A DNA stretch of 62,120 nucleotides from Hyphomicrobiaceae bacterium (GTDB lineage Bacteria > Pseudomonadota > Alphaproteobacteria > Rhizobiales > Hyphomicrobiaceae): positions 1-62,120 of the forward strand of contig JANYHF010000077.1 of NCBI GenBank assembly GCA_025359185.1, given 5' to 3'. A model generated the notes under the pieces. That model did no database searches and was not told the DNA's origin. It was given only the letters and a program-made list of their open reading frames with translations. How positions within the stretch are numbered: the stretch's first letter is position 1; each line of letters starts with the position of its first letter. Below are positions 1 through 8,041 of this stretch, piece after piece. The position numbers and the translations under genes are program-made.

Positions 1-180
1 GGGCTGTGACCGCTATCTTCCTGGTCGCGCACCATGGCGCAGCGCAGCAGCCGCATCGTCCAATCGGCACGTTCGGCGTAGCGGCCGAGCCAGAACAGAT
101 CGTCGGCGGCGATACTCGAGAGACGACGTATTCCTCTACCGCCACTACCGGCTCTTGGGAAGCGGGCGCCAAGGCCACCG
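1..180 (-). pseudogene. Alpha-E domain (DUF403) protein, 5' remnant running off the window
   Basis: Read on the minus strand, the bases from about 120 down to 1 encode a frame beginning RRLSSIAADDLFWLGRYAER, which is the opening signature of alpha-E domains (xxADxLFWLGRYxER). These domains normally follow a circularly permuted ATP-grasp domain in a fusion protein encoded next to DUF2126 genes. Here no ATG, GTG or TTG start lies in this frame after the DUF2126 stop, and the ATP-grasp part that should separate the two is absent. The frame overlaps the end of the DUF2126 fragment out of register. This looks like the scar of a deletion rather than an intact gene, but the 3' part lies outside the window. 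Confidence 0.55.
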
Positions 181-183
181 CAC

Positions 184-876
184 CTAATGGGTTCGGCGCA
201 AATCCAGTGTCAAGGGATAGTCAGGGTTACCAATGGCCGGTGACACAGCCATTGGCCCCGCTGTGTGGGAGGTGACTTCGAACCGCGCCAGTCTGCGCCC
301 TTCGGCCTCATAGGCGTTTACCGGCCGGACCTCGTGGCTGCGACCGCCTGGATGCGAGACATGATAGCGGCAGCCACCTGCCGAGCGGCCGATCCATGTG
401 TCGATGATGTCAAAGGCAAGCGGCGCATCGATCGGGATCAAGGGATGCAGGTACATCGGCGGCTGCCAGGCCCGGTAGCAGACACCCGCCATCGCCTCGC
501 CCTGGGTTCCCGTCGGCGTCATCGGCAAGGTGCGGCCGTTGCAGGTGACAGCGTGGCGTGTCCCGGTCATACCGGTGACGCGCACCTGCAGCCTTTCAAG
601 TGAGGAATCCACATAGCGCGCGGTGCCGCTGCCCGAGGCCTCCTCGCCCAGCACATGCCAAGGCTCCAGCGCTTGCCGCAGCTCCAACTCGATGTCGCCA
701 ACCGTGAGTGTGCCCGTTCGTTGGAACCGGAACTCGAAATGAGGTCTGAACCACTCCAGGTCCACGGGCAGCTTGGAGCTCGTCAGATCCGCGACAACGT
801 CTTTGAAATCGGCCCAAATGAAGTGCGGCGGCATAAAACGGTCATGGGCACTATGAACTTCGATAATCCGGGCCAT
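184..876 (-). pseudogene. DUF2126 (amidoligase-like) protein, C-terminal fragment only
   Basis: The 230-residue frame matches the last fifth of DUF2126 proteins, which are normally about 1100 residues with an N-terminal transglutaminase-like domain. Visible family blocks are HDRFMPPHFIWADF at residues 11-24, ELRQALEPWHVLGEE at 65-79, RYVDSSLERLQV, FDIIDTWIGRSAGGC, YHVSHPGGR and VNAYEAEGRRLARF. The first ten residues do not match the expected sequence just upstream of the HDRF block, and no continuation of the family is recognisable in any minus-strand frame between 876 and 1400. It is therefore best read as a truncated remnant. The intact family co-occurs with ATP-grasp/alpha-E and transglutaminase genes in a putative peptide-ligating system. 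Confidence 0.75.
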
Positions 877-1044
877 GGCGCCTGATCGCGCGACGGCGGT
901 CGTGCCGGCGTCCAGAGTTTCGCGGATTGCGGCGAGGGCGCTCCGGCCGTTGAGTCAGCGCCGACTGACAAACCGGCCACACGCTGCGATTTCCAGGCTG
1001 CAAAGTAGATCCAACATCACTTGGCCCAAATGCAACAGAAGTCC

Positions 1045-1381
1045 CCCTCACGCGCTGGCCAGCCGCGGTACGGAAATCAGCAACGCTCTGAAGGCTACCG
1101 CGGCGATCACGGACCTGTCGCACGCCCGCGTCCTCTTGCACCTGTCAGGATCGAAGTGCCGCGCTATGCTGGCGAAAGTCTGCTCCCTCGACCTGCATCC
1201 AGCGGCGTTCCCGCCCGGAGCCGCCACCACCAGCCTCAATCATACCAATGTCGTGCTGTGGCGCGACCCCGTAGGCGTGGCGGACAGTTTCAACATGCCC
1301 ATTTTCGCGACGTTTGCCGAAAGCCTATGTGGCACTTTGCTCGACGCCGCCGCTGAATATGGGGTCAAAGCCGGCCCCTGA
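1045..1381 (+). pseudogene. Sarcosine oxidase gamma subunit (SoxG)-like C-terminal remnant
   Basis: The frame from about 1045 to the TGA at 1379-1381 contains the SoxG/GcvT-like blocks ITDLSHARVLLHLSG, LDLHPAAFPPG and LCGTLLDAAAEYG in the correct order and spacing for the C-terminal 100 residues of heterotetrameric sarcosine oxidase gamma subunits (about 190 residues). The frame stays open upstream to 875, but that part does not resemble the N-terminal half and has no convincing ribosome site. No beta, alpha or delta subunit is nearby. I read it as a remnant left by a rearrangement that also truncated the DUF2126 gene on the opposite strand. Confidence 0.6.
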
Positions 1382-1406
1382 TGTGAATTGCTCGCACAAG
1401 TTCCGG

Positions 1407-2120
1407 CTAAGCCGCAAACGCCAGCAGATATTGCAGACATATAAGGTGGAGCCCGACGCCGATTGTGACCATGCCAATCATCAGTTGAAGGCCTGAAAAG
1501 ACTCTCGGCGAAACGCGCGCCGAGAAGCTAAAGGGCAGCGCGATGATGGCTGTCAGCATTGACATCCCAACCAAAGTACCCAGGGCAAAAAGCGCAACGA
1601 AGGACAGCGCTCCGGGCAAAGACACCATCGACGAAGCCGCCAAGACGACAAGGGCTGCCGAACCGGACAGGCCGTGCATCAATCCGACCACAAAGGCGCG
1701 CAGCGGCAGCCCGGCAGGGTGGGGGTGAACATGCGTCGCGAAGGCATGGGGGTGATTATCCTTCATGTGACTGTGCGCATGTACGTGCACGGCAGTGCCA
1801 TGATGGTGATGCGCGTGGATGTGGACGCCGCCTTGCCATAGCCGGTAGAGGACGTGCAGACCAAGGCCGATCAGCATCGCAGCAACGCCGAAATCCAGCC
1901 AGACACTGAATGCATTGTGCACAGCGTGACCAAAGACGAGCAGCAAGCCAACCACGGCAATAAGCATCGCCGCATGACCAAGGCCCCAGCTGACGCCATG
2001 CAAAAGAATATTGCGCGGCCGGGTCTGACCCGACGCAAGACTGACGACAGCTGCCAGATGATCTGCCTCCGTCGCGTGCTGCAGACCAAGCATCAGGCCG
2101 AGAATTAGTGTCGCCAGCAT
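1407..2120 (-). CDS. High-affinity nickel permease of the UreH/NicO-like type
   Basis: Integral membrane protein of about 237 residues with six hydrophobic segments. The first contains HATEADH, the HxxxxDH nickel signature of the NiCoT/UreH families. A central loop (roughly residues 95-145) is packed with histidines in HIHAHHHHG and VHVHAHSH runs, and the later segment LMHGLSGSAALVV is the second family signature. ATG at 2120 is preferred because homologues begin with MLATLILGLxLGLQHA. A GTG at 2192 overlaps the stop of the upstream ureohydrolase (GTGA) and could give a coupled, 24-residue longer form. It is the last gene of the operon. Inferred role: bring in Ni(II) for the ureohydrolase. 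No urease or hydrogenase gene is visible here to explain it otherwise. Confidence 0.8.
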   Translation of the reverse strand: MLATLILGLMLGLQHATEADHLAAVVSLASGQTRPRNILLHGVSWGLGHAAMLIAVVGLLLVFGHAVHNAFSVWLDFGVAAMLIGLGLHVLYRLWQGGVHIHAHHHHGTAVHVHAHSHMKDNHPHAFATHVHPHPAGLPLRAFVVGLMHGLSGSAALVVLAASSMVSLPGALSFVALFALGTLVGMSMLTAIIALPFSFSARVSPRVFSGLQLMIGMVTIGVGLHLICLQYLLAFAA

Positions 2121-2188
2121 GGCTGTGCTTTCATGCCGCCGTCCGTGGCAGCAAATTCGTTGCAGACAGGATTGCGTAAGCCGCTCGC

Positions 2189-3472
2189 TCACTTGACCGG
2201 CATCATCACCTTCTTGCGATGACCGATGTGCCCCTCCGCGATCAGTGTACCGAGCGTATCGAGCACGACGCGACAGGCGAGCTGCGCCGTGTTGTCGTTG
2301 ACATCGTAGGGCGGCGACACCTCGACAACTTCCATGCCGCAGAGCCCCTCCTTGGCGATGGTGTGGATCATCTCGAAGGCCTCGCGCGGCAAGAGGCCAC
2401 CCGGTTCCGGCGACCCGGTGCCAGGAGCAAAACCCGGATCGATGGAATCGATGTCAAACGACAGATAAACGGCCTTGCAGCCCTCCCACGCCATTTCAAG
2501 CGCGACCTCGGCCGCCTTCTTGGCGCCGAAGGTCTGCACGTCGTTCATGGTCATGACGCTGGTGCCGCGCCGTTTGGCGACCTCCGTTCCCGGACGGTTG
2601 CCGTACCAGCCGCCAATGCCGACCTGTACGAGATTCTTGGGGTGGCAGTTGGGCAGGCCCACGTCATGCATATGGCTGTGGTCGCGATGCGACGTACTCG
2701 ACCCTTCATGCGTGGTCCAGAACCAGGGCGTGGTGTGCATCCGCTCATCCATATCCTTTTCCTGGATATCGATGTGCCGGTCGATGTGGATGATGCCGAC
2801 ATTGCCGTCGATATGCGGGGCGATGCCGCGCACATTCGGGAACCCGAGGCTATGGTCGCCGCCGCAGATAATGGGGAACACGCCAGACGTATAGATGTGC
2901 GAGACGGCCTTGGTCACCTGATCGAAGGTTTTTTCGATGTTGCCGGGAATGACGAAGATGTCGCCGGCATCGCAAAGATCGAGTTCCTCGTAGAGATCGA
3001 CGCCGCCATCGAACCAGTAGCCATCATAAAGCGCCGAGATGCGGCGCACGGCCTGCGGGCCGAAACGGGTGCCCGGGCGGTAGGTAGTGGCGCTGTCGAA
3101 GGGTGCGCCGACGAAGGCGGCCTGGTAGTCGCCGATCTTGCGGATGTCTTCGCAATAGGGCGCTTTCATGAAGGTGTTGATACCCGCAAAGGCCGGCTGA
3201 TGGCCCCTGCTGAAGAGTGAGATGTTGCGATCGATCACCGACGGCGCGGCTTCGAGGCCAAACTCCAGCGATTTCTTGACCTCTTCGGTCTGCTTCTTCT
3301 GCGAAATCCGGGCGAGCGTCTCCATGGATTTCGCCGCCTGGGTCTCCTCGCGTTTCATGCCATGGAGTGGCGCGTGGCGATGGACATGGGAGTGCTCATG
3401 TGAATGACCGTGCGAGTGGTCATGCTCCCCGCCCGCCGGCGGGGAGCCTTTGCCTTTTTTGCCGCCTGCCAT
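2189..3472 (-). CDS. gdmH: Ureohydrolase, candidate Ni-dependent guanidine hydrolase (GdmH type), His-rich N-terminus
   Basis: 427-residue arginase/agmatinase-superfamily enzyme. Metal-binding blocks are GGDHS at 204-208, HIDRHID at 229-235 and SFDIDSIDP at 338-346. Agmatinases have DAHxD in the second block. The DRHxDxQExDxDERMHTxPW pattern seen here, with GTGxPEPGGLLPREA and CGMEVVEVSPPYD, is what I recall for the guanidine hydrolase of Synechocystis (Sll1077), which needs nickel. Residues 17-37 are a His cluster (HDHSHGHSHEHSH). A second His-rich insertion sits at about 255-277, between the PWF block and the conserved NLVQVGIGG. ATG 3472 is chosen because it begins the Gly/Lys/His-rich leader; the frame stays open further upstream inside the binding-protein gene. 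Neighbours (importer, nickel permease) fit guanidine use. The alternative is another guanidino-compound hydrolase. Confidence 0.75.
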   Translation of the reverse strand: MAGGKKGKGSPPAGGEHDHSHGHSHEHSHVHRHAPLHGMKREETQAAKSMETLARISQKKQTEEVKKSLEFGLEAAPSVIDRNISLFSRGHQPAFAGINTFMKAPYCEDIRKIGDYQAAFVGAPFDSATTYRPGTRFGPQAVRRISALYDGYWFDGGVDLYEELDLCDAGDIFVIPGNIEKTFDQVTKAVSHIYTSGVFPIICGGDHSLGFPNVRGIAPHIDGNVGIIHIDRHIDIQEKDMDERMHTTPWFWTTHEGSSTSHRDHSHMHDVGLPNCHPKNLVQVGIGGWYGNRPGTEVAKRRGTSVMTMNDVQTFGAKKAAEVALEMAWEGCKAVYLSFDIDSIDPGFAPGTGSPEPGGLLPREAFEMIHTIAKEGLCGMEVVEVSPPYDVNDNTAQLACRVVLDTLGTLIAEGHIGHRKKVMMPVK

Positions 3473-3527
3473 TTGTGGGTCGCCTTTCTCTTGTCGATTG
3501 AAACCTGCTTTGATCACGCGGCACGTG

Positions 3528-4670
3528 CTATTGCTCGCCGAGCCGCCCGATCCATTTGTTGGAATTGTATTTTTCGGCAATGCCATCCTTGGCCAGACCA
3601 TCGATGATCGAACTGTCGAGCCCTGAGCTGGCATCCGCCTTTTTCTGGGCGACACCCGCCGCCACGTAGACGTCGTTGAACATCGTCCAGGTCGGGGCGG
3701 CGTAGCCCGGCGCGCAGTCCGGTCCATTGAATAGTGTGCCCCACCCATTGGCGCCAGCCGGCGCCTTGGGCGCTTCGGCAGGCAGGCTGTCGCAGAGGGG
3801 CTTACCGCCTGGCAATCCGAAGGCGCCCATGTTCTGGTTGAGGTTGAGCATGATGGCGCCGTGCTGGTTCAGCTTTACGTCGGGCACGGGCCAGTTGAGA
3901 CCTTTGGCGATGATCTCGTCGCCGGCCTGCGGATTCTCTTTCCACCAGTTCACCGCTTCGAACCAGGCGCGGAACAGCTCTTTGGCGACAGCGGGCTTTT
4001 CCTTCAGCCAGCCTTCGTTGCAGGCGATGGCGTCGGAGATCAAACCGCGCTCCCAGGTCTTGTCCGTGAGGCTCGATTTCAGAACCTTGGAGCCCTCGCG
4101 CTTGAGGGATTGGGCCGCAAACGGATCGTAATTGACATCGATGTCGATCCCGCCGCTGGCAAAGGCCGCCGCACTGTCTTGCGGCAGCATGACCACGTGC
4201 TCGACCGATTTCTGATCCATACCGGCGCGCTTTAAGGTCAGCAACATCCACATATGATTGAGGAAGCCATAGTCGGCACCGAATTTCTTGCCCTTGAAAT
4301 CCTCGACCTTGTTGATGTCCTTGGTCACGACCATCTTGTCGAGACCGTAGGAGAGGTTGGAGAACGCCACCACTTTGACCGGCAGATCACCGGCGCGGGC
4401 CAGCACCAGCGTGTCCATTGTATTGTTCATGCATTGGACTTGGCCCGAGGAAATCGCCGCGTTCTTCTCCGTGATGCCCTCGATGATCTTGATGTCGAGG
4501 TCGATGTCCTTGGCGAGCCCCTTCTCCTTGACGATGTACCAGGGCGCATAGGGCGAGAACGAGATGATCGCGACACTGACCTTCTCCGCGGCCTGGACTG
4601 CCGGACCCAATAGCATCAGGGCCAATCCGCTGGCGGCGGCAAGACCCGTTGAAACACGGCCTAGTGACAT
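3528..4670 (-). CDS. ABC transporter substrate-binding protein, nitrate/taurine (NMT1/SsuA) type
   Basis: Periplasmic binding protein of about 380 residues. A cleavable signal peptide is visible (LAAASGLALMLLGPAVQAAE), followed by the NMT1-like fold: FSPYAPWYIVKEKGL, then an IISSGQ-like segment (AAISSGQVQ) and MDTLVLARAGDLPVKVVA. ATG 4670 is preceded by AGGAGG with a good spacing; an upstream in-frame GTG/ATG adds only a few residues. It is the third importer gene, after permease and ATPase, and lies 55 bp before the ureohydrolase. Families of this type carry taurine, sulfonates, nitrate, thiamin precursors and, in some riboswitch-controlled operons, guanidine. Substrate is inferred from context only. 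Confidence 0.85.
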   Translation of the reverse strand: MSLGRVSTGLAAASGLALMLLGPAVQAAEKVSVAIISFSPYAPWYIVKEKGLAKDIDLDIKIIEGITEKNAAISSGQVQCMNNTMDTLVLARAGDLPVKVVAFSNLSYGLDKMVVTKDINKVEDFKGKKFGADYGFLNHMWMLLTLKRAGMDQKSVEHVVMLPQDSAAAFASGGIDIDVNYDPFAAQSLKREGSKVLKSSLTDKTWERGLISDAIACNEGWLKEKPAVAKELFRAWFEAVNWWKENPQAGDEIIAKGLNWPVPDVKLNQHGAIMLNLNQNMGAFGLPGGKPLCDSLPAEAPKAPAGANGWGTLFNGPDCAPGYAAPTWTMFNDVYVAAGVAQKKADASSGLDSSIIDGLAKDGIAEKYNSNKWIGRLGEQ

Positions 4671-4719
4671 GACGCGTCCTCCTGTTGGGGCCAAACGTTG
4701 TGGCCGAGACTTTCGGTTT

Positions 4720-5526
4720 CTAAGCGGTCTTCGTCTCCTGGATCTCTTCGCGCATCATGGCGAACAGGCGATGCTCGAGATCGGCGTAACCTGGCAGTCT
4801 GACAAGTTCCTCCTTGCGCTGATAGCGCCGTCCGTTCTTGAAATCGACGGGGATGTCGGCCTTGATCCGGCCGGGTTGGCGCGAAAAGAAGATGATGCGG
4901 TCCGCAAGGTAGATCGCCTCTTCGATGTCGTGCGTGATGGCGACAACCGTCTTCTTCTCGCGCTCGATCAGCTCGATCATGAGTTCCTGCATTTCCCAAC
5001 GCACCTGGGCATCGAGCGCGCCGAAGGGTTCGTCCATCAGTAGCACTTTGGGATTTTGGGCGAGCGTCCGGGCTAACGCCACGCGCTGCTTCATGCCGCC
5101 CGACATGCTGCGCGGGTAGGAGCCGGCGAATTTCTCGAGATGCACAAGTTTCAGGAACCCGTTGGCCCGCTCACGCCGCTCGCCGGTGCCAATGCCCATC
5201 AACTTCATGCCGTATTCGACATTCTTTTGCGCGGTCAGCCAGGGAAACGACGTGTAGGCCTGGAAAATCATGCCGCGGTCCGGACCGGGACCGACCACTG
5301 GCTTGCCGAACACTTCGAGGCGGCCGCGCGTGGGGTATTCGAGGCCGGCGACAATGCGCAGCATGGTCGTCTTGCCACAACCCGACGGGCCGACAAAGGC
5401 CGTGATCTGATTTTCCCTCAGCTCGAAGGACACATCGTCGAGCGCCTTGAACGATCCGCCAAGGTACTCTTTGCTGATGCGAATCGCCCGGAGCGGCGGC
5501 GCGGTCCCGGTTGCGGCGGTGTCCAT
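4720..5526 (-). CDS. ABC transporter ATP-binding protein, nitrate/taurine type
   Basis: 268-residue ATPase with Walker A GPSGCGKTT, Q-loop FQAYTSFPWLT, signature SGGMKQRVALARTL, Walker B VLLMDEPFGALD and H-loop AITHDIEEA. The ATG at 5526 lies one base after the TAG stop of the permease gene and uses a GGAGG sited in the end of that gene, so translation is probably coupled. It energises the adjacent permease. The C-terminal PGRIKADIPVDFKN segment is typical of TauB/SsuB relatives. Confidence 0.9.
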   Translation of the reverse strand: MDTAATGTAPPLRAIRISKEYLGGSFKALDDVSFELRENQITAFVGPSGCGKTTMLRIVAGLEYPTRGRLEVFGKPVVGPGPDRGMIFQAYTSFPWLTAQKNVEYGMKLMGIGTGERRERANGFLKLVHLEKFAGSYPRSMSGGMKQRVALARTLAQNPKVLLMDEPFGALDAQVRWEMQELMIELIEREKKTVVAITHDIEEAIYLADRIIFFSRQPGRIKADIPVDFKNGRRYQRKEELVRLPGYADLEHRLFAMMREEIQETKTA

Positions 5527-5527
5527 C

Positions 5528-6424
5528 CTACGACCTCCGCTCGACGTTCCAAGGAAACAACAGATGCTGCGCAACGCGGAACAGCACGTCCGTCAGGATC
5601 CCCAGCACGCCGATCGTGAAGATTGCGGCCATGATCGTATCGACATTGAGAAAACGGCCCGCCCGCATCATCACAGCGCCGATGCCGTCCTGCGCGCCGA
5701 CGATCTCGGCAATGACCAAATAGGTCCAGCCAACGGCGATCATATTGCGCATGGAGTCCAACACAGTTGGCATGGCAGCAGGAACCACAACGCCGGTCAA
5801 CGCCTCGCGACGCGATGCCCCCATGGTCAGCGCCGCTTCGACCAGTTCCTTGGGTACGGCCCTGGTATTGTCAAGAATGAGCGAGATCAGGAAGAAGATC
5901 ACGCCGATAAACAGCAGGGCGATCTTGGCAAGGTCGGTTGGGCCAAACCAGACCAGCAACAACGGAATGAACGAAGCTGCCGGAAGATAACGCCAGCCTG
6001 ACAGTGTCGGATTGAGCAGCGCCCGCACATTGCCAAAGCACCCCATCAGGATGCCGATGGGCACGCCGACAGCCGACGCGGCAAAGAAGCTGACAAAGAT
6101 CCGATAGCAGCTGATCAGTACGTCATGCAGAAAATTGCGCTCGGAAAACAGTACATAGAGGGCGCGGGCGACTTGCTCGACCGAGGGCAGGAATTTCCGG
6201 GCAGACTCTGCTGTCAGATAGTGACCAAGCTCCCAGAGGCCGAAAAACCCAAGAGCGCCCAGCGTGCCCAACATCCAGGCGCGCTGCGACGTGGGCTGCA
6301 GCCGGAATTCTAGAAATCGCTCTTTGGGCGCCACAAACAGTGGCGCTGGGTCGTTGGCCGCTTCATGGCCAGCGTGATTTGGCGCACCTATCGCGGCAGC
6401 GCGACTTTCCTGCACCGGACGCAT
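5528..6424 (-). CDS. ABC transporter permease, nitrate/taurine type
   Basis: Inner-membrane permease of about 298 residues with six predicted helices and the EAA-loop region ELVEAALTMGASRREAL. Start choice is uncertain. ATG 6424 directly abuts a GGGAGG motif, leaving no spacer, whereas GTG three codons later (6415) is 9 bases from the same motif and may be the true start. It is the first importer gene, about 120 bp downstream of the LysR-type gene and one base ahead of the ATPase gene. Confidence 0.88.
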   Translation of the reverse strand: MRPVQESRAAAIGAPNHAGHEAANDPAPLFVAPKERFLEFRLQPTSQRAWMLGTLGALGFFGLWELGHYLTAESARKFLPSVEQVARALYVLFSERNFLHDVLISCYRIFVSFFAASAVGVPIGILMGCFGNVRALLNPTLSGWRYLPAASFIPLLLVWFGPTDLAKIALLFIGVIFFLISLILDNTRAVPKELVEAALTMGASRREALTGVVVPAAMPTVLDSMRNMIAVGWTYLVIAEIVGAQDGIGAVMMRAGRFLNVDTIMAAIFTIGVLGILTDVLFRVAQHLLFPWNVERRS

Positions 6425-6544
6425 CCTCCCAACACCCTGACATGCGAAGTTTTGTGCTCTGCTTGCCACCGCAGTGTAGGCGGAGCGCAGTCCCCGTGGA
6501 AACGGCCCATTGCGCAATGCTCAACATTGACAGGATCAATGGTG

Positions 6545-7522
6545 TCATGGCCTAACCCGCGCCGGCTTTGGTCTCGAAAACTCGGCACCGAGCGCTTTAC
6601 CGCCAGTGATCGTCGCCTTGAATTCCTCGATCAAGAGGCGGCGGGAGTGCTTGGGCGGACCGTTGGGATTGGTGATGACGTAGATGTCCATGCTGGGAAG
6701 CCCGCGCGCGCCAAGCAGTGGCCAGAGGCGTCCAGCCGCGACATCCGGCGCGGCATATCCCTCTGGCAGGAAGCACAGCCCCACTCCGACGACGGTCAAT
6801 CTCCGGGCTTCCTCAAGATGCTCCGTAATGGCTGCAATGTTGCGCCCAAGACCATGCTTGAGACGGAAATCGGAGAGCTGATCAGGTTCGTCCGATCCCG
6901 TCAGGATGAAGGCTTCGCCCGCCAGATCGGGCGCCTTGGCGACACGCTTGCCAAACAGGGCATGGCGGCGGCCGCAATAGGGACGGTGCAGCTCCGTGAA
7001 GAGTGGGAAATAGGTCAGCTCCGCCCGTTTGCGTTGCGACGGCGCCACGCCGATATCGATCTCTTGCCGCAACAGCGCATTGACAACATCCGACCAAGTC
7101 GCCACATCGACCTGAAGCTCAGCAAGCGGATATTTCTGGTGAAAAGCGGCGATGGCGTCGTCCAGGCGGTGATGGACCAGATTGCTGATCAGCCGGATAC
7201 GGATCGGCCCGCTCACGGTTTGTGTCGCGTCGGCAATGTCTTCGGGCAGATGGCGGATCATATCGCTCATGCGCACGCAGGTCGCGGCCAGCCGGCGACC
7301 TTCCTCTGTCAAAGCAAAGCCGCCAGGACCGCGCCGGCACAGCCGCGTTCCCAGCCTCTCCTCCAGCCGCTTCAGAGCCAAGCTGATGGCCGGCTGCTTA
7401 CGTCCAAGTTTCGCAGCCGCCCGCGTCAGTCCGCCGGTTTCGACCAGCACCGAGAAAACCTTGAGAAGGTTCCAGTCGAGTTGATGCAGACTGTGCTCAT
7501 TGCTGGGTTTGGGGCGCGCCAT
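6545..7522 (-). CDS. LysR-family transcriptional regulator of the importer/ureohydrolase operon
   Basis: 325-residue LTTR. The N-terminal winged helix-turn-helix is clear: LLKVFSVLVETGGLTRAAAK, then GRKQPAISLALKRLEERLG. A LysR substrate-binding domain follows with LQVDVATWSDVVNALLRQEIDIG. ATG 7522 (MARPKPSNEHSLHQLDWNLL) is chosen over the longer frame because the family starts a few residues before the HTH. It is co-oriented with and just upstream of the permease, so it is probably the first gene of the operon and autoregulatory. A LysR-type inverted repeat lies about 90 bp upstream. Effector unknown; the imported substrate is the natural guess. Confidence 0.88.
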   Translation of the reverse strand: MARPKPSNEHSLHQLDWNLLKVFSVLVETGGLTRAAAKLGRKQPAISLALKRLEERLGTRLCRRGPGGFALTEEGRRLAATCVRMSDMIRHLPEDIADATQTVSGPIRIRLISNLVHHRLDDAIAAFHQKYPLAELQVDVATWSDVVNALLRQEIDIGVAPSQRKRAELTYFPLFTELHRPYCGRRHALFGKRVAKAPDLAGEAFILTGSDEPDQLSDFRLKHGLGRNIAAITEHLEEARRLTVVGVGLCFLPEGYAAPDVAAGRLWPLLGARGLPSMDIYVITNPNGPPKHSRRLLIEEFKATITGGKALGAEFSRPKPARVRP

Positions 7523-7608
7523 GTGACGACTATAAGGCTGAGACCGAAATCCGGCCAAGCCGGCCAGCACGCTTGCTGGCATAAAAGATCGATCGCGGCC
7601 CAAAGCGT

Positions 7609-7631
7609 AAATTGTCGCGAACGGTCAATTT
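7609..7631. promoter_or_regulatory. LysR-type operator candidate (AAATTG-N11-CAATTT)
   Basis: A perfect 6+6 inverted repeat with an 11-base gap, AAATTG then CAATTT, lies 87 bp upstream of the LysR start codon. The geometry fits the T-N11-A recognition box of LysR regulators. On the minus strand TTGACC overlaps the box and could be a -35 element, but no convincing -10 was seen. Confidence 0.45.
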
Positions 7632-7715
7632 GGACGTCAGGCAAGGTATGGTGCGCCCGCGCCGGTTCGTACCTGGCCATCTGGCGCCTTCTGCAGGGTA
7701 CCCATCCGTCTAGGC

Positions 7716-7785
7716 CACGGGCGGGGCGGCGGCGGTGGCCGCGACGGCGGCGGTGGCGGTGGCGGTCGTGGCCCAAGGCGGGACC
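7716..7785. repeat. Low-complexity GGC/GGT tract
   Basis: A run of mixed GGC, GGT and CGC triplets. In one plus-strand frame it would encode a Gly/Arg-rich tail ending at a TGA, but no start or upstream domain supports a gene. The stretch 7632-8041 around it holds only this tract, the inverted repeat at 7877-7953 and the beginning of the intron-ORF remnant. Confidence 0.4.
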
Positions 7786-7876
7786 GAGGCTGAGGCCGCA
7801 CGATGTAACGAAACTATTGAGGTGGCCGCCCAGTGCGGCCACTTTTCTTGATACATGCCCCGATCAGCCGGCGCCC

Positions 7877-7953
7877 GGTGTCAGGCACTTGTTGCGCTAG
7901 CCCGCTGGTACGGCCCTTCGCGACCGGCAAGCGCGCAATAGGTGCCTGACACC
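7877..7953. repeat. Long inverted repeat with GGTGTCAGGCAC arms
   Basis: A 21-base left arm (7877-7897, beginning GGTGTCAGGCAC and ending TTGCGC) is matched by its reverse complement at 7933-7953 with 19 of 21 identities and a 35-base loop. The arms could be a REP-like or small mobile element hairpin. It lies next to the group II intron remnant. No transposase is present. Confidence 0.6.
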
Positions 7954-8041
7954 CAGTCCCGCCGCGACCTCGCCCCCCGCGCTGTGAGGCCCGCTCGTCA
8001 CTCAGTCCCGTAGGTTGGGTTAGGGCGCTAACGGAGCCCAA

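Noticed and set aside
875-1381. Complete 168-residue protein on the plus strand
   Set aside because: Only the C-terminal hundred residues resemble SoxG; the upstream part lacks family sequence and a ribosome site.
2189-3472. Plain agmatinase or arginase
   Set aside because: The second metal block reads DRHID with the DMDERMHT extension rather than DAHxD, and the length with His-rich segments exceeds agmatinases. Superfamily membership is certain, agmatine specificity is not supported.
6400-7700. Guanidine (ykkC) riboswitch upstream of the importer operon
   Set aside because: I looked for the conserved ykkC-type purine-rich loops before the permease and before lysR and could not recognise them by eye. 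A covariance search is needed before claiming presence or absence.
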